From Flavobacteriaceae bacterium (GTDB taxonomy: Bacteria > Bacteroidota > Bacteroidia > Flavobacteriales > Flavobacteriaceae): DNA of 64,000 nucleotides. A program made the position numbers and the translations under genes. The notes under the pieces were generated by a model. The model did not search any database, was not told the DNA's origin, and saw only the letters and a program-made list of their open reading frames with translations. Numbering within the stretch: the stretch's first letter is position 1; each line of letters begins with the position of its first letter. The stretch lies in NCBI GenBank assembly GCA_021647405.1, contig JAKIUU010000010.1, positions 13,037 through 77,036 of the forward strand. The letters run 5' to 3'. Below are positions 54,352 to 63,880 of the stretch, piece after piece.

Positions 54352-55249
54352 CTTAGATTACATTAACATATCGCCAATAAGTAATAGCAGCTTAGTACCC
54401 TTTTTAGAGTGTAAAGACCATAGTGTAAGTCAAGAAAAATTCAATCTTTTAGAAGATCGAAATACACATTTGTTAGTAACATCTCCCCGGCCCAAACAAG
54501 GTGATTTAATGCGGTATTATGAAAGCAAAAGTTACATTTCACACACCGATACAAAGGCCTCTTTTTTTGATAAGATTTACCAAAAAGTAAGAAAATTTAC
54601 CACAAAAAATAAGGTTAAAAAAATTTCAAAAACAAAAAATAACATTCGTACCGTTTTAGATATTGGCTGTGGTACGGGGGATTTTTTATTGGCGTGTTCT
54701 CAAAAAAAATGGAAAACTTTTGGTGTTGAGCCCCACAAAAAAGCCAGAGAATTAGCCAAGCTAAAATCGAACTCAGAATCAATTTATGAATCTATAGAAA
54801 ATTTAGAAGAAAGCAATAATGCTCAAAAATTTGATGTAATTACTTTATGGCATGTTTTAGAACACGTACCAGATTTAGACAAATACACAGCTTCTTTAAA
54901 ATTTTTTTTACAACCCGATGGTATTTTAATTATTGCTGTTCCCAACTATATGAGTTTTGACGCACGTTATTACAAATCGTTTTGGGCGGCTTATGACGTG
55001 CCGAGACATTTATGGCACTTTTCACCAAAAGCCATAAAAATATTGTTTGCAAAAGTAGATATAAAAGTGATTAATATATGGCCTATGATTTTCGATTCGT
55101 TTTATATTTCTTTGTTGAGCGAAAAAAATAAAAATGCTAGCGTAAATATTTTTAGAGCTGGCCTTATTGGCCTTTGGTCAAATTGTGCCGCCCTATTTTC
55201 AGGAAATTATTCATCGTTAACCTATATTTTAAGGAATAAGGACATTTAA
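54344..55249 (+). CDS. Class I SAM-dependent methyltransferase
   Basis: 301 residues from a GTG start lying in the parS palindrome (MKHLDYINIS); there is no in-frame ATG before residue 56, so the GTG is the best choice but unproven. N-terminal CKDHSVSQEKFNLLED and YYESKSYISHTD are typical of a flavobacterial group. Methyltransferase motif I is VLDIGCGTGDFL (about 104-115), followed by VITLWHVLEHVPD and a C-terminal PRHLWHFSPKA. Substrate unknown. Ends before a bidirectional terminator. Confidence 0.88.
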   Translation: MKHLDYINISPISNSSLVPFLECKDHSVSQEKFNLLEDRNTHLLVTSPRPKQGDLMRYYESKSYISHTDTKASFFDKIYQKVRKFTTKNKVKKISKTKNNIRTVLDIGCGTGDFLLACSQKKWKTFGVEPHKKARELAKLKSNSESIYESIENLEESNNAQKFDVITLWHVLEHVPDLDKYTASLKFFLQPDGILIIAVPNYMSFDARYYKSFWAAYDVPRHLWHFSPKAIKILFAKVDIKVINIWPMIFDSFYISLLSEKNKNASVNIFRAGLIGLWSNCAALFSGNYSSLTYILRNKDI

Positions 55250-55304
55250 AGCGTTTTAAACGTCTTTTAAGAAACAGCCGGACAATCAACTTATATAAAA
55301 CCAC

Positions 55305-55339
55305 AAAAAGGCTTAAATATAAATTATTTAAGCCTTTTT
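55305..55339. terminator. Bidirectional terminator between methyltransferase and DoxX genes
   Basis: Perfect 15-bp stem (55305-55319 with 55325-55339), 5-nt loop, A-run on one side and T-run on the other. Confidence 0.9.
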
Positions 55340-55383
55340 GTATTGTAAAAATCTATTATGTAAAATAATTATATAATAAAAAT

Positions 55384-55791
55384 TTATTCTAAAATCAGAA
55401 TCCCAATGATGGCTACAATAAAATAAACAGCTATCGTCATAGCGCCAGCATAATCTTTGGCAATGCGTTGCCCTAATAAAAGTGCTAATAAAATTTTTGC
55501 GGCCAAAACAGCAGACAAAAATCCAATAAAATTATTTTCGTAAACATAAATTTCAAAAATACCAACAACATTTAATATCCCTACTATTATTTCAAAAAAT
55601 AAAATAGCACCTAATAAAAAAGGTATTTTATTTTTAAAAATGGTTTGTGAAAAATGATCTTTTAAAAAAGCAACATTTCCTTTCCAGTCTGTTATTTTAT
55701 CAATTCCCGATTGTAAAAAGGTTATGGCTAAAAAAGCAAGGATTAATAATTGAGCGGCATTATTCATACCTATTTTATATAAATTTTCCAT
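55384..55791 (-). CDS. DoxX-family membrane protein
   Basis: 135 residues with four membrane helices. LAITFLQSGIDKITDWKGNVAFLKDHF matches the DoxX-like pattern (first helix, then Lys/Trp segment). These small proteins are linked to redox or respiratory membranes, but the exact role is unknown. It lies 9 bp downstream of the CYTH gene on the same strand. Confidence 0.82.
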   Translation of the reverse strand: MENLYKIGMNNAAQLLILAFLAITFLQSGIDKITDWKGNVAFLKDHFSQTIFKNKIPFLLGAILFFEIIVGILNVVGIFEIYVYENNFIGFLSAVLAAKILLALLLGQRIAKDYAGAMTIAVYFIVAIIGILILE

Positions 55792-55800
55792 AATTAAAGT

Positions 55801-56277
55801 TTATTTATGCCAATTTTTAAAAGGGTTTTTAGCGAGCATGACATTGTAATATTTTAAATCGCCAGTAACCTCTTTGCCGAGCCAATTGGGTTTTGCAAAA
55901 GTTTCATGTTCGTCAGACAGCTCTATTTCTGCTATTACCAAGCCTGAATTATCTCCCAAAAACTCATCAACTTCAAAAGTATGATTTTTTATTTTAATTA
56001 AATACCGCGTTTTTACAATCAAAGAAGTTTTACTCAGTGCTAAAAGCTGATGCGCTTCGTTTATATCGATCTCTTTTTCCCATTCATAACGCGATGTACC
56101 AGACTTGTTAGATTTTCCTTTAATGGTAATAAAAGCTTTGTCATTGGCAACCCTAACACGCACAATAGCATCTTTATCTACACTCAAAAACCCCTGAGAA
56201 ATGTGCTGTTTTTTATAAGCTTCCAACTTATAAGCATTTGTTTTAACTAAAAATTTTCGTTCAATTTCAATAGCCAT
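55801..56277 (-). CDS. CYTH-domain protein (inorganic triphosphatase-like)
   Basis: 158 residues. The signature EIERKFLV (ExExK) is at positions 3-10, followed by alternating charged strands: IVRVRVANDKAFITIKGK, SRYEWEKEIDI, KTRYLIK, FEVDEFLG and LVIAEIEL. This is the triphosphate tunnel metalloenzyme fold. Likely a tripolyphosphatase or similar; substrate not certain. Co-transcribed with DoxX. Confidence 0.92.
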   Translation of the reverse strand: MAIEIERKFLVKTNAYKLEAYKKQHISQGFLSVDKDAIVRVRVANDKAFITIKGKSNKSGTSRYEWEKEIDINEAHQLLALSKTSLIVKTRYLIKIKNHTFEVDEFLGDNSGLVIAEIELSDEHETFAKPNWLGKEVTGDLKYYNVMLAKNPFKNWHK

Positions 56278-56358
56278 AGGTAAAAAGGTATGTATGATTT
56301 TTATTATAGTATTTAAAAGCCCTAAAATAATACTTTTTAATCTTTCGTTTATATTAAA

Positions 56359-56366
56359 TATCTTTG
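56359..56366 (+). promoter_or_regulatory. -7 promoter box of porZ
   Basis: TATCTTTG matches TAnnTTTG, 18 nt before the start codon. Confidence 0.6.
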
Positions 56367-56383
56367 AAATTCTAAATTAGCTT

Positions 56384-58693
56384 ATGAGACACCTTTTAAC
56401 AGCATTTCTTTTTTTGACGTATTTTACAGCAAACGCACAGTCTGATTTTAGTTCAAATTGGGAAGACTACTATTCGTATAACAATGCCAGAGACTTTATT
56501 AAGGCAGGCAGTAAAATTTATGTAGCTGTAGATAACGGCATATTTATTTATGATGAAGCAACAGGAACAACCGCTAAATATTCATCAGTAAATGGCTTAT
56601 CTGGAAAAACAGTTACAACCGTTTATTTTGATACAGCTACCGAAAGTATTTTTATAGGATATGAGTCTGGGCTTTTAGAGGTTATAGACAGCTCTGGTAA
56701 AATTCACATATCAGCCGATATAGAACGTTTAAATATTACAGGCAACAAACAAATAAATCATATTTTTAATAAAAATGGGCAGCTTTATCTGTCAACCCCA
56801 TTTGGAATTGTAGTTTACAATACAATAAACCGTCAATTTGGAGACACCTATTTTATAGGTGCAGGCTCGACCCCTGTATTTGTTAATCAAATATCTGTAT
56901 ATCAAAATGTTATATATGCCGCTACACAAAATGGTATTTACAGCGCCAATTTTAATAACACCAATTTAATTGATTTCAATAATTGGACACAACCCCAAGG
57001 AAGCTTGTTGGGTAATTTTACCAACATAAAAGTTTTTAACAATAATTTATACACCACTAAAGACAATGTTCTTTTTAGTGTTGACACAGTTAATAATACA
57101 CTGACAGTTGAAAAAACAGTTGCTTCAACAATTCTAGGACTTAACATTTCAGATTCTTTTTTAACCTTTAACACATCTGCTTTGGCAGTTGTTTTAAATA
57201 CAGATTTACAAGAAGTGGGTACATTTATCAGTGCAGGGGCTTTTAATTTTACACTACATACAGCCTTAGCCGAAGGGCAAAATGTATTTTTAGCTACTCA
57301 AGAATTTGGTATTTTAAAGAAGGATATACAGAATCTGGCAAGCTATCAAGAAATTCACCCTGAAGGACCAAATTCTAATAAAGTATTTTCTATTACCGCT
57401 GAGAACAATAATATTTGGGTGGTATATGGCGGTTATGACGATGCATACACACCTTTAAACACCCAACTAGGCTTTAGTCATTTTAATGGTGAGAATTGGA
57501 TAAATACACCCTATTCAAATGCTTTTCCAGCAAGAGATTTGGTGCATGTCACGATAGATCCTAATGCCAATAATAAGGCCTATATAAGCTCGTGGAACGA
57601 AGGTATTTTAGTTGTAGAAAACGATGTTGTTACCACATTGTTAGACAATAGAAATAGCGGTTTGGAAAAACTTTTTTTGGCAGGACACCCTAATTTTTTC
57701 AGTATCAGAATTAACGGATCTGCTTTTGACAGAGATGGAAATTTATGGATAGCCAATGCGTGGGTGTCTGAGAGCTTAAAAAAAATGACGCCCAACGGCT
57801 CTTGGAGTAGTTTTGATTTAACCCCTATAATGACTAGCGGGGCTTTAGGTTTAAACGATTTGGTTTTAGACAAATCAAACTCAATTTGGATTGGGTCCAG
57901 ACGCAATGGCGCTTTGGTTTTTAATGAAAATGGCAATCAAAAATCATCTTTAACCACAGGTGTTAATTCGGGCTCTTTGCCCGACCCAAATGTAAGAACC
58001 ATTGCTGTAGATAGTAACAACCGTATTTGGATAGGCACCCTAAAAGGTTTGGTTACTTTTTCTAATGCAACAGGTGTTTTTAGTGGCTCTAATAATGCCG
58101 AACCTGTTATTATTTTAGATGAAGGGATAGCAAAAAAATTGCTCGGCAATCAACCTGTAAACACCATAGCTATTGATGGTGCCGACAACAAGTGGTTTGG
58201 CACAGATACAGGTGGTGTACTTGGTACCAATCCAAGTGGTAGCACAACACTTTACAATTTTAATAAAGACAATTCTCCCCTGCCTTCAAATAGAATTTTA
58301 AAAATACAGGTAGACAACACCTCTGGAAAGGTTTTTATAGCAACAGATAAAGGCATAGTGGCTTTTAAAAGTAAAGTAGCCCCTTTTGGAGATGTTTTAA
58401 AATCGGTATATGCCTATCCAAACCCTTCCACAAAGTCAAATGAATTTATCACCATTGATGGCAGACATGGCACTCATTTACCCAAAGGAACAAATGTTAA
58501 AATTTTAGACGCGGCAGGTTATTTGGTATATGAAACCAATGTGGTAGAAGGGCAAGAATTAAGCGGCGGGAAAGTGGTGTGGAACAAAACCAATTTGGCC
58601 GGTAAAAAAGTAGCCTCAGGTATTTATATAGTGTTGCTAACTATAAAAGATAAATCGGAAGTAGCTACTACAAAAATTGCCATTATTAACTAA
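56384..58693 (+). CDS. porZ: T9SS surface protein PorZ
   Basis: 769 residues. Signal peptide (to about 19, TANAQ) followed by WEDYYSYNNARDFIKAGSKIYVAVDNGIFIYD, the hallmark PorZ start. Two beta-propellers (about 25-320 and 330-680) contain repeats such as NSIWIGSRRNGALVF, NRIWIGTLKGLVTF and NKWFGTDTGGVL. The C-terminal ~80 residues (YAYPNPSTKSNEF ... VASGIYIVLLTIKD) form the sorting domain. In Porphyromonas, PorZ delivers A-LPS to the sortase-like PorU of the type IX secretion attachment complex. The porZ-recO order is common in flavobacteria. It fits with the T9SS cargo at 5.3 kb. Confidence 0.9.
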   Translation: MRHLLTAFLFLTYFTANAQSDFSSNWEDYYSYNNARDFIKAGSKIYVAVDNGIFIYDEATGTTAKYSSVNGLSGKTVTTVYFDTATESIFIGYESGLLEVIDSSGKIHISADIERLNITGNKQINHIFNKNGQLYLSTPFGIVVYNTINRQFGDTYFIGAGSTPVFVNQISVYQNVIYAATQNGIYSANFNNTNLIDFNNWTQPQGSLLGNFTNIKVFNNNLYTTKDNVLFSVDTVNNTLTVEKTVASTILGLNISDSFLTFNTSALAVVLNTDLQEVGTFISAGAFNFTLHTALAEGQNVFLATQEFGILKKDIQNLASYQEIHPEGPNSNKVFSITAENNNIWVVYGGYDDAYTPLNTQLGFSHFNGENWINTPYSNAFPARDLVHVTIDPNANNKAYISSWNEGILVVENDVVTTLLDNRNSGLEKLFLAGHPNFFSIRINGSAFDRDGNLWIANAWVSESLKKMTPNGSWSSFDLTPIMTSGALGLNDLVLDKSNSIWIGSRRNGALVFNENGNQKSSLTTGVNSGSLPDPNVRTIAVDSNNRIWIGTLKGLVTFSNATGVFSGSNNAEPVIILDEGIAKKLLGNQPVNTIAIDGADNKWFGTDTGGVLGTNPSGSTTLYNFNKDNSPLPSNRILKIQVDNTSGKVFIATDKGIVAFKSKVAPFGDVLKSVYAYPNPSTKSNEFITIDGRHGTHLPKGTNVKILDAAGYLVYETNVVEGQELSGGKVVWNKTNLAGKKVASGIYIVLLTIKDKSEVATTKIAIIN

Positions 58694-58696
58694 TCA

Positions 58697-59410
58697 ATGA
58701 TTGTCCTAACCAAAGCCATTGTTTTAAGAATTATTAAGTTTAAAGATTCAAGTTTAATAGTAAAATGTTATACAGAACAAGGTCTTAAATCATATCTTTT
58801 AAAAGGCGTATTGGGCAGCAGAAAATCAAAAATAAAAAGCGCTTATTTTCAGCCACTTAACCTGTTAGAAATTGTAGCAAATCACAACGATAAAGGCACT
58901 TTAAATTCAATTAAAGAGGTGTGCTTAAGTTATGCTTATTCAAATATATATAATGATGTAACCAAGCAATCTTTGGTATTATTTCTGGCAGAAGTACTCA
59001 ATTTTTCTTTACAAGAAGAGGAAGCCAATAATGCCTTATTTAATTTTTTATATTCAAGCTTTCAGCGTTTAGATAATCAAAAAGATATTGCTAATTTCCA
59101 TTTGGTATTTCTGTTAAAACTCACCAAATATTTGGGATTTTATCCGCAAACAAAAAATTTAGACTGCGCTTATTTTAATTTGCAAGAAGGATTGTTTGAA
59201 ACAAGAAATTCACCCACATCTATTCAAGACAAAAAAATAATAGTATTCAAAACGCTCTTAGGCATAAATTTTGATAACATGGAAACACTAAAACTAGATA
59301 AAGTACAACGGCAACAGTTGTTAGATGTGCTGATCAATTATTTTGAATTACATTTATCAGGTTTTAAAAAACTTAATTCGTTACCCATTTTACAGTCAGT
59401 TTTCAATTAA
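58697..59410 (+). CDS. recO: DNA repair protein RecO
   Basis: 237 residues. OB-fold N-terminus (KAIVLRIIKFKDSSLIVKCYTEQGLKSYLLKG, about 5-36), then the helical domain (LALLFLAEVL-type VLFLAEVLNFSLQEEEAN). The zinc Cys cluster of some RecO proteins is absent, as usual for Bacteroidota. Loads RecA with RecR in gap repair. It starts 3 bp after porZ. Confidence 0.93.
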   Translation: MIVLTKAIVLRIIKFKDSSLIVKCYTEQGLKSYLLKGVLGSRKSKIKSAYFQPLNLLEIVANHNDKGTLNSIKEVCLSYAYSNIYNDVTKQSLVLFLAEVLNFSLQEEEANNALFNFLYSSFQRLDNQKDIANFHLVFLLKLTKYLGFYPQTKNLDCAYFNLQEGLFETRNSPTSIQDKKIIVFKTLLGINFDNMETLKLDKVQRQQLLDVLINYFELHLSGFKKLNSLPILQSVFN

Positions 59411-59412
59411 AT

Positions 59413-61866
59413 ATGAAATATTTTTACAATTTAATTTTACTACTATACAGCTTTAATGCCTTTGCGCAGAAAGTCATTATTTTAGATGTTAAAACCCACC
59501 AACCCATAGTAAATGTAGCTGTATTTAATGAAGATAAATCTAAAAATACTATTTCTAATAAAAAAGGCGAAGTAGATATCTCTATTTTTTCAGACTCAGA
59601 TATTCTCACCTTTTCTCATGTGGCTTATATAGAATTTGAAACCTTATTAAAACAAATAAAAATTTATAATTACCGTGTTTACCTTAGAGATAAATCAGAA
59701 AGTTTACAAGAAGTTTTTTTAATCGCCTCTAAAGGAAAAGAAAAAAGAAGCCGAATAGCCGAACAAATTGAGGGTGTTTCTTTTCTTGACATACAAAAAC
59801 TCAGTCCGCAATCGGCAGCCGATGTCTTAGCAGACATACCAGGTGTAAAGGTTCAGAAATCGCAGTTTGGCGGCGGCAGTCCAGTCATTAGAGGTATGGA
59901 AGCCAACCGTGTTTTATTGGTTATAGATGGTGTAAGAATGAACAATGCTATTTATAGAAAAGGACATTTACAAAATTCCATAACTGTTTCGCCAACACAA
60001 TTAGATAGAACCGAAGTGATATTTGGCCCTTCGTCTGTGGTTTATGGTTCAGATGCCTTAGGAGGTGTTATTCACTATTACACAAAAACACCATTATTAA
60101 GTAATCGTAAAAAATTAAAAACAAATTATTTATCGCGTTTTAGTACGGTAAATAATGGGTTTGTATCTCAAATTGGTGTAGAGAGTGGTCATAAAAATTG
60201 GGCTTCGTACACCAGTGTCGCTTACAGCTCATTTGGCGATTTAAAAATGGGTTCAAAACGAAGCCATGGGTTTAATGATTGGGGAAAACAGCCAGAATAC
60301 TCTAACAATACAAGCCAATTTTACAATCAAAATCCAGTTGTAAACACCAATCCCCAAATACAGCACAATGTGGGCTATCATCAGGTAGATGTGCTACAGA
60401 AATTTTTAAAACCGCTGTCAAGTAAAACCAATTTAAAACTTAATTTACAGTACAGCACCTCGTCTAATATTCCGCGATTTGATAAATTAACCGAATATAA
60501 AAATGGCGCATTAAAATTTGCTGAGTGGCATTACGGCCCCCAAAACAGACTGCTTTTATCCTCTCAGTTAGAGATAAATCCCAATAAAAAATGGATCGAT
60601 AACGGCACCATTACAGTAGCGTATCAAGATATTAGAGAGTCTAGAATTAACAGAAAGTTTGGCAGTTTAAACAGAAATACACGCAAAGAAAAAGTTAATG
60701 TATACAGTTTTAATGCCGATTTTTTTGTGCCTCTTACGCAAAAAGAAGACCGCGTCTTATCTTATGGATTGGAAACAACGTATAATGATGTAAGCTCTAA
60801 AGCCCACGGTGAAACTTTGAATATTATAGGGAATAAAGTAGTTGGCATATCTGAGAATTATTTCGTTCAATCGCGTTATGCAGATGGCGGAAGCACCTAT
60901 TTAAGTTCTGCAGCTTATATAGATTACCGTCAAACCATCAGTAAAAAAGCCACTCTAAACACAGGCGTGCGTTTTACAAGAACAAATTTAAATGCCACAT
61001 GGATTGACCAAACCTTAATCGCGTTACCCAATAGCGATATATCTATAAACAATTCGGCTGTAACTTTAACAGCAGGATATGTTTATAAACCCACAAATAA
61101 ATGGCAAATAAATAGTGTTCTATCCTCGGGGTTTAGATCGCCTAATATTGACGATGTGGGGAAAGTAAGAGAGAAAAAAGGAAAAGTTACCGTACCCAAT
61201 GCCAACTTAAAGCCAGAATTTGCCTACAATGCTGAAATAGGTTTGCTGAAATATTTTAATGACAAAAAATCGCATATAGGCTTAACCACATATTACACTT
61301 TATTAGATAAGTATATTACAAGAGAGGCTTTTACTTTGAATGGAAGCCAAACAATATTATTTGATGGTGAAATGGGTGCTATTGTGGCGAATGTAAATAA
61401 AAACAATGCTTATGTTACAGGTGCTACTTTTGAATTAAAAACACTACTCTACCAAAATTTGATATTTAAAACGTCCTTTACGTATACCAAAGGACATGCG
61501 CACGATACCAATGAGCCCTTGTCTTCTATTCCTCCGCTTTTTGGTAATGCCTCAATAACTTACACCAAACCCACTTATGAAATAAGTATTTACAGTCGTT
61601 TTAACGGACGAAAAAAGTTAAAAGACTATAATCCTACCGAAGGAATAGATAACATAGAACAAACGCCTTTTATAGTGAGTACTGGCGCGTATTATGGAAC
61701 ACCTGCTTGGTCAACACTCAATTTCTATATTAATTCTAAAATCAATAAAAATATTGATTTTAATTTTAGTGTAAGCAATCTATTGGACCAACATTACAAG
61801 GAATTTGCATCCGCGATAAGTGCTGCAGGAAGAAATTTTACAGTCTCTTTAATGGGTAACTTCTAA
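59413..61866 (+). CDS. TonB-dependent outer-membrane receptor
   Basis: 817 residues. Signal peptide (to about 18, NAFAQ), a carboxypeptidase-like domain (about 20-95), plug (about 110-240: QSAADVLADIPGVKVQKS, IRGMEANRVLLVIDGVRMN, VYGSDALGGVIHYYT) and barrel ending RNFTVSLMGNF. The plug resembles the haem/siderophore-type receptors rather than SusC, but the ligand is unknown. It starts 2 bp after recO, so it belongs to porZ-recO-tonB. Confidence 0.93.
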   Translation: MKYFYNLILLLYSFNAFAQKVIILDVKTHQPIVNVAVFNEDKSKNTISNKKGEVDISIFSDSDILTFSHVAYIEFETLLKQIKIYNYRVYLRDKSESLQEVFLIASKGKEKRSRIAEQIEGVSFLDIQKLSPQSAADVLADIPGVKVQKSQFGGGSPVIRGMEANRVLLVIDGVRMNNAIYRKGHLQNSITVSPTQLDRTEVIFGPSSVVYGSDALGGVIHYYTKTPLLSNRKKLKTNYLSRFSTVNNGFVSQIGVESGHKNWASYTSVAYSSFGDLKMGSKRSHGFNDWGKQPEYSNNTSQFYNQNPVVNTNPQIQHNVGYHQVDVLQKFLKPLSSKTNLKLNLQYSTSSNIPRFDKLTEYKNGALKFAEWHYGPQNRLLLSSQLEINPNKKWIDNGTITVAYQDIRESRINRKFGSLNRNTRKEKVNVYSFNADFFVPLTQKEDRVLSYGLETTYNDVSSKAHGETLNIIGNKVVGISENYFVQSRYADGGSTYLSSAAYIDYRQTISKKATLNTGVRFTRTNLNATWIDQTLIALPNSDISINNSAVTLTAGYVYKPTNKWQINSVLSSGFRSPNIDDVGKVREKKGKVTVPNANLKPEFAYNAEIGLLKYFNDKKSHIGLTTYYTLLDKYITREAFTLNGSQTILFDGEMGAIVANVNKNNAYVTGATFELKTLLYQNLIFKTSFTYTKGHAHDTNEPLSSIPPLFGNASITYTKPTYEISIYSRFNGRKKLKDYNPTEGIDNIEQTPFIVSTGAYYGTPAWSTLNFYINSKINKNIDFNFSVSNLLDQHYKEFASAISAAGRNFTVSLMGNF

Positions 61867-61871
61867 TCTTT

Positions 61872-63050
61872 TTATTTAAAAGCCGGAATTCCTGTAATAT
61901 CAAAACCTGTAATAAGCAGATGAATATCGTGTGTGCCTTCGTAAGTTATCACACTTTCTAAATTCATCATATGGCGCATGATAGAATAGTCGCCTGTAAT
62001 GCCCATGGCGCCCAAAATTTGTCTTGCTTCGCGGGCAATATCTAGTGCCATGGCAACATTGTTGCGTTTGGCCATAGAAATTTGAGCCGAAGTGGCCTTG
62101 TTTTCATTTCGCAAACTACCCAAGCGCCAAGTTAACAATTGCGCTTTGGTTATTTCTGTAATCATTTCGGCTAATTTTTTTTGCTGAAGCTGAAAACCCG
62201 CAATGGGTTTGCCAAACTGGATGCGTTCTTTGGCGTAGCGTAAAGCTGTGTCGTAACAATCCATAGCGGCGCCAATGGCACCCCAAGCGATTCCGTAACG
62301 GGCAGAATCTAAACATTGAAGAGGGGCTCCTAAACCACTTTTATTAGGCAGAAGATTTTCTTTAGGCACTTTTACATTGTCAAAAATTAATTCGCCTGTA
62401 GCTGAGGTGCGTAAAGACCATTTGCCATGGGTTTCTGGTGTTGAAAAGCCTTCCATGCCGCGTTCGACAATTAAACCGTGAATGCGGCCTTCTTCGTTTT
62501 TAGCCCATACCACAGCAATATCTGCAAATGGGGCATTCGAAATCCACATTTTAGCACCATTGAGTAAGTAATGGTCGCCCATATCTTTAAATTTGGTTTC
62601 CATACCACTTGGATTTGAACCGTGATTGGGTTCGGTTAAACCGAAACACCCCATAAATGCGCCGGAGGCTAATTTTGGTAAATATTTTAGGCGTTGTGTT
62701 TCATTGCCAAACTTCCAAATAGGATACATAACCAAGGAAGATTGAACAGAAGCCGTAGAACGCACACCAGAATCGCCACGTTCTATTTCTTGCATAATCA
62801 AACCATAGGCCATTTGATCTAAACCGGCGCCACCATATACTTCTGGAATATAAGACCCAAAAGCCCCAATATCTGCCAAACCTTTAATGATAGAAGTGGG
62901 AAATTTGGCTTTTTGAGCCGCTTCTTCAATTATAGGCGACACTTCGCGTTTAACCCATTCACGAGCCGCATTTCTAACAAGTTTGTGCTCGTCGGTTAGC
63001 AATTCATCAAGCAAATAATAATCTGGCGCAATAAATAAATCTTGTGACAT
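61872..63050 (-). CDS. Acyl-CoA dehydrogenase, glutaryl-CoA dehydrogenase-like
   Basis: 392 residues from ATG at 63050 (MSQDLFIAPDYYLLDE). A TTG at 63071 is rejected because it lies in the -7 box. FAD-enzyme motifs are FGLTEPNHGSNPSGM, WISNAPFADIAVVWA, IQFGKPIAGFQLQQ and YEGTHDIH with the catalytic Glu. The combination matches glutaryl-CoA dehydrogenase, which makes crotonyl-CoA in lysine and tryptophan breakdown. The ALDH7-type gene at 22 kb would supply the same pathway. Confidence 0.88.
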   Translation of the reverse strand: MSQDLFIAPDYYLLDELLTDEHKLVRNAAREWVKREVSPIIEEAAQKAKFPTSIIKGLADIGAFGSYIPEVYGGAGLDQMAYGLIMQEIERGDSGVRSTASVQSSLVMYPIWKFGNETQRLKYLPKLASGAFMGCFGLTEPNHGSNPSGMETKFKDMGDHYLLNGAKMWISNAPFADIAVVWAKNEEGRIHGLIVERGMEGFSTPETHGKWSLRTSATGELIFDNVKVPKENLLPNKSGLGAPLQCLDSARYGIAWGAIGAAMDCYDTALRYAKERIQFGKPIAGFQLQQKKLAEMITEITKAQLLTWRLGSLRNENKATSAQISMAKRNNVAMALDIAREARQILGAMGITGDYSIMRHMMNLESVITYEGTHDIHLLITGFDITGIPAFK

Positions 63051-63068
63051 AATTTTTAATTGAGACTT

Positions 63069-63076
63069 CAAAATTA
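63069..63076 (-). promoter_or_regulatory. -7 promoter box of the acyl-CoA dehydrogenase gene (decides the start)
   Basis: The minus strand reads TAATTTTG (TAnnTTTG), 19 nt before the ATG at 63050 and overlapping the alternative TTG. Confidence 0.6.
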
Positions 63077-63292
63077 ATTAAAGCAAGTTAATCTAATGGG
63101 ATTTTATAAAAGAAATTTATCTATTGAAAAATTTGGTGGGTAAACTATGAAATGAGGCAGAGCTTGTTCTCTTGTGGGTGAAAAGCGTCCTGTTTTTTGA
63201 TGTTAGAATTAAGGATATACCACATAAATATTAAATCGTATATTTAAACATCCTAAAAAACAAGCAATTAAAAACCACCTAATAAAATACTT

Positions 63293-63880
63293 ATGAGCAA
63301 TAAATCAAAAAAAATAGGCTTAATAACAACAACATCTTTGGTTGTGGGAAATATGATTGGTGCCGGCATATTTTTATTGCCAGCTACTTTAGCAGGTTAT
63401 GGAAGTCTTAGTTTGCTTGGTTGGTTATTCACAGCAACAGGTGCCTTAATACTGGCCAGAATATTTAGTAATATGAGTAAGCTGTTTCCGAGTATAAGTG
63501 GCGGTCCTTATACCTATTCGAAAGCAGGGTTTGGCGATTTTATAGGATTTTTAGTAGCCTGGGGTTATTGGATTTCAATATGGGTAAGTAATGCCGCCTT
63601 GGTTACGGCTATTATAAGTGCCTTAAGTCATTTTTTCCCTATACTAAAAACCAATTCTATTTTAGCGGTTTCTATTGGATTAACAATTATTTGGGTGCTT
63701 ACTTGGATTAATAGTAGAGGCGTTTCCGCTTCTGGTAAATTTCAGGTGGTCACAACAATTTTAAAATTAGCCCCTTTGGCTTTTGTTATTATAGTAGGCT
63801 TATTCTATTTTGATATTGATAATTTCCCAGCTTTTAATTTGACTGGAAATTCAAATTGGGTGGCCTTATCAGGTGGATAA
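63293..63880 (+). pseudogene. Amino-acid permease (APC superfamily), truncated by an insertion
   Basis: Only 195 residues are encoded; APC permeases of this group have about 430-450 with 12 helices. Five or six helices are visible: IGLITTTSLVVGNMIGAGIFLLPATLAGYG (TM1 with the GxG substrate loop), then FSNMSKLFPSISGGPYTYSKAGFGDFIGFL. The frame is intact up to LSGG and then stops at a TAA formed at the junction with an IS-end sequence (63878). The protein would lack half its helices and is probably inactive. Substrate unknown. Confidence 0.82.

Noticed and set aside
63051..63071. Longer acyl-CoA dehydrogenase start (TTG at 63071)
   Set aside because: The TTG is part of the -7 box (63069-63076), so it is unlikely to be in the mRNA; the ATG at 63050 gives the expected N-terminus.
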